A DNA stretch of 64,000 nt from Linanthus parryae. Lineage: Eukaryota > Streptophyta > Magnoliopsida > Ericales > Polemoniaceae. Location of the stretch: assembly GCA_023055425.1 (NCBI GenBank), contig JALGPY010000008.1, positions 11,689,501 through 11,753,500 on the forward strand, in the 5' to 3' direction. This document shows, one piece after another, positions 56,422 to 64,000 of the stretch (the first letter of the stretch is position 1; every line of letters starts with the position of its first letter). The notes under the pieces were generated by a model that was not told the origin of the DNA, did not search any database, and saw only the letters and a program-made list of their open reading frames with translations. Both the position numbers and the translations under genes were made by a program.

Positions 56422-57513
56422 CTAGGCTTGTTTGTGAAGCGGGCTGACCAAAATTACACCATGGGCTGAAAGAATAAGGGGGGGGGGGGTAAAATTATCA
56501 GTAGGCTTCGTTGTAGGCTGATCAAGTATAATTTGTGGGCTGAAACAAGAGGAATTGGATGTAAACCCATCTGAAGGTAGCCCATAAGAATCAACTGAAC
56601 GAGATGAACCCAGCCCATAATTGGTTGGCCCAACTTGTGATGACACCGGCCCAAACAGTAAGTGTGGTGGCCCAGAGGCTGTTGAAGTCCTCCTGTAACT
56701 TGAGTATGGCCCAAATGCCAAAGAGGACCCAGATGGAGCCCTAGCCGCTGCCTGAGAGCTTTGGGTGCTAGTGAAATCGCCGGAAGGAGGTTGGTGCGGC
56801 GACGGTGGTGCTTGCAGCGCCGAAGTTGGTGGGTGGTGTAGTGGAGGTGGAGGCGGGTACGCCGACGAGGTGTACGGCGGCATAAGAGCTTCAATTGCAG
56901 CGGTGAATGCTTGGACGATGGTGGCGATGTTCGGATCTGGAGGTTGCTGCGCTGGGTTCGTCGGCGGCGAGGATGAAGGCGGCTGAAGCAGGTTCGCCGT
57001 GGAGATGGGTGGTGCAGAGGGTGGGTGTGTGGTTGGCTGGATCTGTGGTGGTGGATACGCCGCCTGGGTCGACGGTGGTGGAGGTTCCGGTGGCTTCGTC
57101 GGCAGTGGGATCTTGGCGGCCATTGATTCCGGATGGATGTTGGTCCGAAGCGGCGTAGAGGACTGGAGGTGGGTTGTCGCCAATGATTGCTGCTGTTGCA
57201 GCGGTTGGGGGACCGTGGAAATCAGCGGCTGTTGCCGTTCTGGAGGGGCCGACAGCTTTGGCGCTTGAGGAGTTGTAGCTGGTCGATTTTCCAGGTCAAT
57301 CACTCGCGCCTCCAGGTTCGTGATTTGCCGCTTCAGGTCATCGTTGGGCGGCGGCTGGTCTTGTGGATGGTTGGTTGGACGTTGTTCAAGGACTGTGACT
57401 CGCGTTTCCAAATCCGTGAATCTGGCTTCGATCTTGTCTAGCTTCTCGAACATCTGTTTTGTGAATTCTTGGAGTGTTTGACGGAGTTCGTCAATCGCAC
57501 CGTTGTGCGACAT
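56422..57513 (-). CDS. Gag-like coiled-coil, proline-rich ORF of the short LTR element
   Basis: 363 codons from MSHNGAIDEL (57513), preferred over the upstream Met at 57561 which overlaps the LTR edge and primer site. Residues 1-75 have heptad character (LRQTLQEFTKQMFEKLDKIE, then a repeated 'LEaRVtdLE' motif), suggesting a coiled coil for multimerisation as in the N-terminus of some gypsy gag proteins. The rest is Pro-, Ser- and Gln-rich with no zinc knuckle, protease or polymerase. It ends just after a 12-nt C tract (56478-56489). In a different frame after this tract the reading continues through SPWCNFGQPA and RLEDKAFVNRGGVD, the latter like gypsy polyprotein C-termini, into the LTR. I infer an internal-deletion derivative that kept both ends of a gag-pol ORF. 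Confidence 0.6.
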   Translation of the reverse strand: MSHNGAIDELRQTLQEFTKQMFEKLDKIEARFTDLETRVTVLEQRPTNHPQDQPPPNDDLKRQITNLEARVIDLENRPATTPQAPKLSAPPERQQPLISTVPQPLQQQQSLATTHLQSSTPLRTNIHPESMAAKIPLPTKPPEPPPPSTQAAYPPPQIQPTTHPPSAPPISTANLLQPPSSSPPTNPAQQPPDPNIATIVQAFTAAIEALMPPYTSSAYPPPPPLHHPPTSALQAPPSPHQPPSGDFTSTQSSQAAARAPSGSSLAFGPYSSYRRTSTASGPPHLLFGPVSSQVGPTNYGLGSSRSVDSYGLPSDGFTSNSSCFSPQIILDQPTTKPTDNFTPPPLILSAHGVILVSPLHKQA

Positions 57514-57553
57514 GATATCACCAGTTGAATGGTGAAAGCAATGAAAGCACCAA

Positions 57554-57906
57554 TGATACACCCAGTATCGTACCAGTAGCTTGAGAGAGGCTACGAATCT
57601 CTACCAGTAGTTCGTGAGACTACGAATTACTACGAAAAACGAAAAATAACTGAATAAAATCAATAAATTAACTTCTTATTCCCTGATAATAACTGCCGAC
57701 TACAACTGTTTAAATAGAAACTAACCTTAACCCTAGACTTTTACGGGCCTAGCCCGATTCACAAAATAATTAAATAAAATAATTAATAAAATAGAATAAA
57801 CAATTAACGACTAATTAAATAAATAAACAACTACTTATCTAACTGACGATAATAGTAATAATTATTATTATAATGTTGACCCGGATCGTAGGGTTGACCC
57901 GTATCA
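57554..57906 (-). repeat. LTR (5' LTR in element orientation)
   Basis: 353 bp; minus-strand start 'tgatacgggtcaaccc', end 'actgggtgtatca'. Confidence 0.92.
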
Positions 57907-58590
57907 GTGACCTTCACCGTTTGTTGTGGTGGTGGGTGTGATGCAGCAGGGTTATTTGGATCGAAGAGGAGAGAGAAACATGGATGGGTCAGAGTGTTTC
58001 TGGGTTTGTGAAGGTCTGGGTCGTCATTTTTTTTAGAATTGATGTGTTTTTGTTTTTCTGGGTTTCATCCATCCTTTTTTTTGAAATATACTTCCATCGT
58101 TTTCTGAAACAAAAAATAGATTTAATCAAAACAAAAAAATAGATTAAGCTTTTAAATTAAATAATTTTATTTTTTCTAATTTTTTTCTAAAATGATTTTT
58201 TTGGTATTGACAGTTTTACCCTCTGTACATGGGTGGACTTTTGGATGGAACTTTTTACCAATTTTCAATTGATGTTTTAATTGAAAATGAGGGATGCAAT
58301 CAGAGAGTTTTAGAATTGAGGGTTGCAATGTGAGAGTTTCGCCAAACTGAGGGTATGCATTAAGTAATTAAGCCTTACAAAAATGACACATCATATATTA
58401 TTGTCATTTTACTCTCCCACAGCAACTTCATAGTTGATTTTACCAAACATAAAATTATTATATCAATATTTTACTGCAAATTTCACGTAATATTTTCCAA
58501 ACAACATTTATCTAAAAGTCTCAGAAGCTTTTCCACAGTGTTTTTCTCACAACAGCTTCCAGCCCTGCCGCATCATTCCCAAACTAGCCC

Positions 58591-59495
58591 TAGGTATGCT
58601 TTTAATGGCAGGTGCAATCTAGATGTGCAAAGAACTAGTTTATTTGAAGTCGACCTTTAAATAGCAAAGCAAAACTTGACTGACAAAACGAAAGTTGCAT
58701 TAGAACATAGATATCTGCGATTGTAATATTCACAGGGGTCTCTCTATAATAATTTGACAAAGACGTGGTCATTTTATGATTCAGTGAACATCAGGGCCGG
58801 CCCTAGAACTCTCGGGGCCTAAAGCAAACAGAAAAAATGAGGCCCTTAGTTAAAACAAAATATTATATGATATATCATAAATTATCTCTTTATATAATGT
58901 TATACATTCCATTTTTTTTGCAAAACATTTTATTATTCACAAAATAAAGGATATGTCAAATGTCTAAAATATGCATCGTTTTTATTTTTCATTTATGATG
59001 GAATTTAAATAAGATAGCATACATTCCAAAAAATTAATGGTAGAAAAATAACTTCCATTTTTAGCTATAAAAGAAGAAGATCTTTTTTTCACGGTATTTA
59101 TAATATGTTTCTCCAATACAAAGTAAATACCTATTTTTAAGAAGAAATATTAATTTGATTGAAGATATCCATAAAAAAAGAAAATAACGTGAAGGAAAAA
59201 AATGTTGAACATCATAACTCTTTTTTGAACGCCATAACTAATTGAATACTTCAAAAATAAGTGGGAAAAAATAGTAAAATTTAACAGTTAGCAATAATAG
59301 ATTTTAATAGTCACAAATGTGTTAAAAAGTGTGTGGAGCTTAAACCTTTGAGAGAGACAGAGAGTGAGTTTCTTTTTTTTCAAGGGCGAGTTGGGTAGAG
59401 ACGGGAGACGGGGAGAGTAGGAAAGAAAAGGAAAAAACTTTGGTGCGTCCCAAAGGTAACCGGCTAAGCCGGTACTAGCCGGTTATTACGAAAAT
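58591..59495. other. Gene-free stretch with an hAT-like terminus
   Basis: At about 58793 'cagggccggccctag' followed by 'ggggcctaaagc' resembles the hAT ends at 8838 and 15601. The partner end is not visible. The rest is AT-rich. Confidence 0.4.
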
Positions 59496-59559
59496 GCCAG
59501 CTACCGGACGAAAAAAGTGGTCCCAGAGGCCAGCTACGGGACAAAAAAAGTGGTCCCAG
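59496..59559. repeat. Tandem 33-bp repeats, possible transposon subterminal region
   Basis: Two copies of a unit with 'gccagctac' and 'aaaagtggtcccag' at 59496 and 59529, preceded by 'accggctaagccggtactag', which contains an inverted 'accggct..agccggt'. Such short subterminal repeats often lie near the ends of DNA transposons. Positions 59560-59780 show nothing else. Confidence 0.45.
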
Positions 59560-59781
59560 GAAGATTCCTTTTTAACCTAGATAGCATTGTTAACACTATA
59601 GAATGAACTAAGCTGAATAAGATAACACAGAGATATCATTGATTAATCTTTAGTTAGTCAGTTTAACAGTTATGATATTAACCCTTTCATTTAACATAAA
59701 CCCAGAGATATCATTGTTAACAAAACTTTAATCCTTAACTAATCACAGCAGAATTAGAATTAAATACAGGATAAACTATCA

Positions 59782-59905
59782 TACATTGAAATTAGAATGT
59801 TGAAAATGACAAAAATCACAACATACAACAGTTGCACACGAAAATAGTGGGCTTTTGAAGCATTGTCGGCCCCTTCGAGTCTCACACTTAACTGAACACA
59901 ACAGA
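59782..59905 (-). pseudogene. Partial duplicate of the GRF ORF 3' end
   Basis: Repeats the segment 59925-60030 with a spacing of 143 bp ('gacaaaaatcacaacataca' at 59808 and 59951). On the minus strand it reads GADNASKAHYFRVQLLYVV, paralogous to GAENASKAHSFHVKLLYVV in the GRF ORF. It lacks an own start. Confidence 0.8.
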
Positions 59906-59923
59906 ATAGAGAAGCAAACTATC

Positions 59924-60302
59924 TTACTTTGAAATTAAAATGATGAGAATGACAAAAATCACAACATACAACAGTTTCACATGAAAAGAGTGGGCTTTGG
60001 AAGCATTCTCGGCCCCTACGACTCTCCTACTCAACGTTGTTACCTCCTCCTGAAGTTGTTGGAGATCTGGAGCACAGCAAGGACTGGTCCCAGTAGAAAT
60101 AGTTGCATTGTTGACCTCTAGGCTTGGCACAAGTCCAAAACACGCGTCCGTCATTTCCGGGCGTATGTGCGGCACGACTTACCGGGTAACGGCCACAGAA
60201 ACACTGCCCAGGCCTACACCCTGACCTCCGGGATGAATCTCCTCTTGAATATGAAGGTGGATTGCTTGGTGAGGGTGAAGAGCTTACACTATGTTGATAC
60301 AT
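59924..60302 (-). pseudogene. GRF-type zinc-finger protein with C-terminal membrane segment, one frameshift
   Basis: From the ATG at 60302 the frame encodes a Ser-rich start, then a GRF zinc finger: CFCGRYPVSRAAHTPGNDGR, VFWTC, and CNYFYWDQ, with the expected Cys positions and aromatic end. It stops at 60027. A second frame continues with a short coiled coil (LQQLQEEVTTLSRRV) and a hydrophobic tail (LLYVVIFVILIILIS) ending at 59924. Plant GRF proteins of this size normally carry finger, coiled coil and tail in one chain, so a 1-nt indel near 60070-60080 most simply separates them (mutation or sequence error). A CT-rich leader precedes the ATG. GRF fingers bind nucleic acid. The exact role is unknown; the tail suggests membrane anchoring. 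Confidence 0.7.
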
Positions 60303-60779
60303 TTCTTAGAGAGAAAGAAGAGAAGGGTGAAAGAGAAGGAGAACAGATGAGATCTGAGAGTGAAGAGAGAAATAAAGAGTTAGTTGAGTGTGGTTGGAGA
60401 TTGTATTAAAAGCGGGCAGTGGGTAGGTTGGCTGATATAAATGCAGGTATCTAACTTTAAGATAGAGTACTTAACAATTTAGAATTGGTACCTAATAACG
60501 TAGTAGTGCATTTATTTATTCAGTTTTGGTAGGTGAGGGTAGTTGGCCAACACCAAATGCACCGTAAATAAAACTAACTGTACAGTTTGTGTTCACAAAA
60601 AATCACAAGCAATTTTTCAGAAAACAACACAAGTCATCAAATCATAAGCAAACAAACATTGCCTAATCATCATTGGGAAACATTGTTCATAACATACACT
60701 CTCAAACATACAACCCACAAAATTTACTGACATAAACATTGTTCATATTACAAATTCCCAAACAACATAACAGAAAAAT
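60303..60779. other. Intergenic stretch between GRF ORF and Ulp1-like gene
   Basis: CT-rich leader of the GRF ORF (60303-60410, minus) followed by AT-rich sequence that would hold the 3' UTR of the protease gene. No other gene. Confidence 0.5.
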
Positions 60780-63700
60780 TCACTTTTTTCCATTCTTCCC
60801 CGACGACTTTCGTGCCGACCTCCTCGTCTTCGCCCCGGATTCCAATGGAACAGTAGGAAAAAAAGGGAAATTGTACATCCTTTCAAACTCATGAACATTC
60901 TCATCAATGGACTTGAAGCTCTGTAACTCTTCAAACATCTTGGCCTTGTGGATGTTGTAGTCTGATCTAGCCATTTCATTGGCTATCCAGATTCTCAGAT
61001 GCTGCACTTGAATAGAGAAGTTCTTCTTTGGATTAGGAATCAGGTCCCTCAAGTGGGTCATGAAGAAGCATACAAAAGGGCCACAATCACACCTGAGAGA
61101 TTAAAATAGAATGCAGTTGTTATGTATAAGATAGTGTGTTTAAGAAAATGGTGAGTGGAGTTAATGAATAAGTTTTTTACCCGTTTGGTTGTTGGGGAAC
61201 GTCGTCATTCATGTACCACACATCCCACTTTGTGATGTCATCATGGTACTCTGGATAGGAGGATAGCACCTGGTGAATTTGATTAACTTTTCTAGCCACA
61301 TCCCTCTCAACATACCCAAGTCCAGAAAGCGAGTCCAAGACGTATATTTCCTTGTCGACAAAGGAAATGACCATCATGAACCAGTGGGTTCGATGTACAT
61401 TCATGGGCAGGGCAATCTATTTCATTAACAATTCAACATAAAATAAGTTCAACAAAATATGAATGTATAAAGCAGATTGCATTGATAGAAATCGTAAATC
61501 TTACGTAGCCCATCTCGCTCCACGTTCCTCCGTATTTATCGGACACTTGAAAATATCGATTACCCTTCGTAGGCTGAACAAGAATTAAAATTCATGATGC
61601 TATTTTGTGGAAGAATTTTAAATTGAGTTTTTATCCAATGAAAAGGGAATGAACTTACGGCATAATGTGTTCCGAGGTACCAAATGCGAGGGATTCCACC
61701 AAATATTCGGCTTCTTTCTTTCAGATGAAGCAATTGCAAATATGCATCGATGACCTAATTGTTTAAAAAGTGAATAGAAAAGTGTTATGATGATGATGGG
61801 AGAATGTCTTAAGAAACTACGTTAAATCAACAAAAAGAAATACTTACTTCGTTGTCAAACCATTTACCATCCATGAAGCGCCACGGGGCATACCTCGTCA
61901 CCTTCTCATAATCAGCAATGTTAATAACCAACTCACTGCAGATATAATAACAAATCAAACCATAAGTAAAAACAAAATTTGTGTCTTGTACAGCTTATTT
62001 AGGAAATTTGAATGTAAATAACACTTACTCTCGCAAGCTTAGTGGAATTTTGGGATCCCAAGGTTTTTTATCGAACTTAGGCTCATATTTGTGAGACAAA
62101 AAGAAGTTGATCCAGCAATCTTCCAGGCTAGGCATCTCTGGCAGACATGTCATTTCCTCAGGATTGCTTTGTTGCTTCTTAAGCGACACCCGATTCGACC
62201 CCCTTATGATCCACCGCGCCTTTCCCCGGACAGACCCATCAATGTTTTTCCTTGGGTCCGCCCAAGAAGCCGAGGATGCCTCCTCCTAATAAATCAACAA
62301 AATGTTAGAATTGGAAATAGAGACATCAAGTCTAAAGTTAAAACAGTTAATACACTTACCTCATCGTCATCGTCAGAGCTGACTTCTTCGACCACCTCCA
62401 TCGAAGAGCTAACCTCATCCTGATTCTTCTTCTGCTTCTTCTTGGGAGGTTCTTCTTGTTTATCCTCTTCACCTCCCTTCTTCTTTTCCCCTCCTTCCTC
62501 TTCCTCCGTTTCATCCCCCTGCTTCTTTTCCGCTCTTTCATCTACCTGCTTATTCTCATCTTCTTCCTTCTTTCTCTCCTCATCCTTCATCTTCTTTCTT
62601 CCATCTTCCCTCTCCTCCTCCAATTCAGACTTTCTCTTGTTAACAGTCGCGAACATGGCCAATAATGTTTGCGGGTCAGCATTCTGCGCCAGCTGTCCCA
62701 AAAGATCCTTCAAATAATCCCCTGGTGGGAGAACTAATTGAATTGCTGGTGCAACAGCCTTCTCAGTAATTGGCTCTTCATCCATTTTCTTCAACTTCAA
62801 CTACAAAGAACAACAGAGTATAAAGGTTAACATTTAAGATAATGATGTTAACTGATAAGAACATATTTATAAGTTTTATGTAAAAGGTTACTCACATTTT
62901 CATTCATACACACATACTTCCATCTCTTAGAAACATCAGATGTCTTCCAGAATTTCAACCTGGGACTTGCATTCTTGTCTTTGCAGCCCTTGGGATTTTC
63001 TTGAAATTTGGGGCAAAACTTTTCCAAGTACAGAAGCTACAAAATATACTCACAACATTAGAACTTAAGAAGGAGCTATTAACATATTAAACAGAAATTA
63101 TAAAAAAAATGACAAAATGCTAGATTATTACCACAAGAATCAGCACGCAACCATTTCCTCGCAAGGTTTCCCCAGTCTGGGCCTTCACATTTTGTTTCAC
63201 CAGATGATCAAGCCACAATTCGGCCCAGTTCACCTTCTTCAGGTGCTCCAAATCTACAACAAGTTTGGCCAGCCCAGACCGGACTCCTTGTCGCCCGATC
63301 GGCATCCCTAGGGCCCCCAAGATTAAACAAACAGCTCTCTGCTTCCACTCATCATTGAACAGCTTCCTATTTTTCAAGAACCACGGAACATACTTACCGA
63401 CCTTTGTGTTGTCCTCGACGAGGCCAATTCTGTGTGCCACTTCTTGTACAACCTTTGGATCGACCTCCGGAAACTCAGTTGTTCCGGAGCATTTTACTCC
63501 AAGGAGCCAGCCGACAACTTCCGGGGTTACATCCACAGTCCGGCCGTGAGCCGTCAAGGACCCCTCGGTGTCAAATGAGTTGTAGAGGAATTTGTTGAAA
63601 GCCTCGGGGGTTTCTGAAATCTGTAGGTGCTTTAGTCCTCCAAGCCCCACTTCAGTCAACCATGACTGCTGTTCATCTGTCATATCTTTGAAGAGAGCCT

Positions 63701-64000
63701 TAACAGAGGGCAGGCTCATAAAGCTTTGGAACCGCCTCGGGTTCTTCAGCTTCTTCTTTGATTTGCCCTTCAACTTGGCTGCAGCCGATTTCTTCTTCTG
63801 CTTGGCCTTCTCACCGGTTGGTCTTCTCTTCAATGTGCCAGCTGATTTCCTCTTCTCTCTTTCTTCGGTGGTAGCTGTGATATAGGGTTCTTGTTGGGAC
63901 TTTGTCAGCCTTTTCCATTCATCGTTTATCCTCTGTTTGACATCGTCGGTTATCTTCACATGAGGATCTTGTTTCTTGAGCTTGTGCGTCTGAACATTTC
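60780..64000 (-). CDS. Ulp1-like C48 cysteine protease, nine exons seen, 5' end beyond window
   Basis: Exons (minus): 64000-63132, 63036-62896, 62800-62360, 62285-62029, 61935-61848, 61754-61659, 61573-61505, 61416-61181, 61092-60780. All eight introns are 74-95 bp with GT-AG ends, and the joined frame is open for about 835 residues. The visible start (DVKQRINDEWKRLT...PYI) resembles the second half of an HMG box; a Lys-rich linker follows, then an N-terminal domain usual in plant Ulp1-family proteins (VDVTPEVVGWLLGV, GNGCVLILV). Exon 3 ends in a Glu/Lys-rich tract. The protease part has His in THWFMMV, Asp in VLDSL, and the Gln and Cys in PQQPNGCDCGPFVC, the whole C48 catalytic set. Such enzymes cleave SUMO-type conjugates in the nucleus. 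Plant genomes carry many copies inside transposons, so this may be a host gene or element cargo. Confidence 0.85.

Larger units (their letters stand above)
55960..57906 (-). mobile_element. Short non-autonomous LTR retrotransposon (1.95 kb)
   Basis: Two 353-bp direct repeats (55960-56312 and 57554-57906) with TG..CA ends differ at about five positions and are flanked by GTGAC duplications at 55955-55959 and 57907-57911. On the minus strand the sequence after the 5' LTR (57554 downward) is 'ttggtgctttcattg', a primer-site-like start seen in plant LTR elements. A purine tract 'gcgggggagt' precedes the 3' LTR. The internal 1241 bp carries only one ORF, so the element depends on proteins supplied in trans. 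Confidence 0.92.
55419..58374. mobile_element. Mutator-like element with about 200-bp TIRs
   Basis: Left 55419-55620 and right 58180-58374 are inverted repeats of about 200 bp. They start 'gacttaattacttaatgca' and 'ggcttaattacttaatgca', and share 'aaactctcacattgcaa', 'aaaactctctgattgcatcc' and 'aaaaagttccatcc'. Identical 9-bp duplications 'ttacaaaaa' flank it (55410-55418 and 58375-58383). Without the LTR element it would be about 1 kb. Between TIR and LTR element lies GC-richer sequence (55650-55950, 57912-58030) that may be captured gene DNA, which would make it a Pack-MULE. No transposase is present. Confidence 0.85.
55190..58590. mobile_element. hAT-like MITE, outer layer of nest
   Basis: The left end 'ggccagtgtgggaatg' and the inverse right end 'ggctagtttgggaatg' match at about 14 of 16 positions. 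The inner parts also contain related 'cagcacaacagctt' and 'aagctgttgtgag' blocks. A similar start is seen near 52929. The target duplication is not resolved. It was split by the Mutator element at 55419-58374. Confidence 0.5.

Noticed and set aside
56454..56894. Second minus-strand protein (146 codons) in the short LTR element
   Set aside because: It is the gag-like ORF read in another frame; high Arg/His content comes from Pro-rich codons shifted by one.
56765..57441. Gly-rich plus-strand ORFs
   Set aside because: Antisense shadows of the Pro-rich minus-strand ORF.
62442..62717. Ser/Leu-rich plus-strand ORFs
   Set aside because: Antisense of the Glu/Lys-rich exon of the Ulp1-like gene.

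Overview
The window reads as nuclear DNA of a flowering plant, most likely a eudicot. It has spliced F-box/DUF295 genes with GT-AG introns, is AT-rich, and is dominated by plant-type transposons (Ty1/copia, Ty3/gypsy, L1 LINE, hAT, Mutator, Tourist and Stowaway MITEs). There is no bacterial gene organisation. Only three loci look like intact host-type genes: an F-box/DUF295 gene at 20748-18706 (minus, 2 exons), a second at 54607-51755 (minus, 2 exons), and a nine-exon Ulp1-like (C48) cysteine protease gene at the right edge (minus, 64000-60780, continuing off the window).

Layout. 1-8.8 kb: microsatellites, an LTR-like fragment, a plus-strand block of decayed DUF295 sequence (2.3-5.1 kb), then small TIR elements, a Mutator-type MITE with 9-bp target duplications and a SINE-like tRNA promoter. 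8.84-15.6 kb: a short hAT element (8-bp duplication) that received a 6-kb L1-type LINE (14-bp duplication, poly-A tail) with many stops and frameshifts. 15.6-18.3 kb: a gypsy integrase relic interrupted by a Tourist-like MITE. 18.7-20.8 kb: DUF295 gene 1. 21.9-23.6 kb: an inverted LTR-like fragment, a possible organellar insertion and a foldback element. 23.6-37.0 kb: a long array of decayed minus-strand DUF295-derived units with 2.0-2.7 kb spacing. 37.5-39.0 kb: a DUF295 pseudogene that has inverted a copy of its own C-terminal half, forming a hairpin-capable repeat of about 365-bp arms and a 12-nt loop. 39.6-42.1 kb: a solo-LTR-like block with nested MITEs. 43.8-48.3 kb: a complete copia element with 208-bp LTRs and GAATA target duplications, broken by frameshifts and one stop. 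48.3-51.7 kb: repeat relics. 51.8-54.6 kb: DUF295 gene 2, whose intron holds an hAT element. 55.2-58.6 kb: a three-level nest (hAT-like MITE, Mutator element with about 200-bp TIRs, and a 1.95-kb LTR element). 59.4-64.0 kb: a GRF zinc-finger ORF with one frameshift and the Ulp1-like gene.

How it fits together. The F-box/DUF295 loci (two intact genes, one inverted-repeat pseudogene, many relics) form a local birth-and-death cluster of SCF-type adaptor genes. The hairpin pseudogene is the best candidate for an unusual function, because its transcript could fold into long double-stranded RNA matching DUF295 coding sequence. The Ulp1-like protease next to a GRF zinc-finger ORF resembles the gene content of plant transposons that carry Ulp1 domains, although no complete element end is proven here. 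Exon structures, target duplications and lesions were read by eye from the sequence; family names rest on remembered motifs, with no database search.
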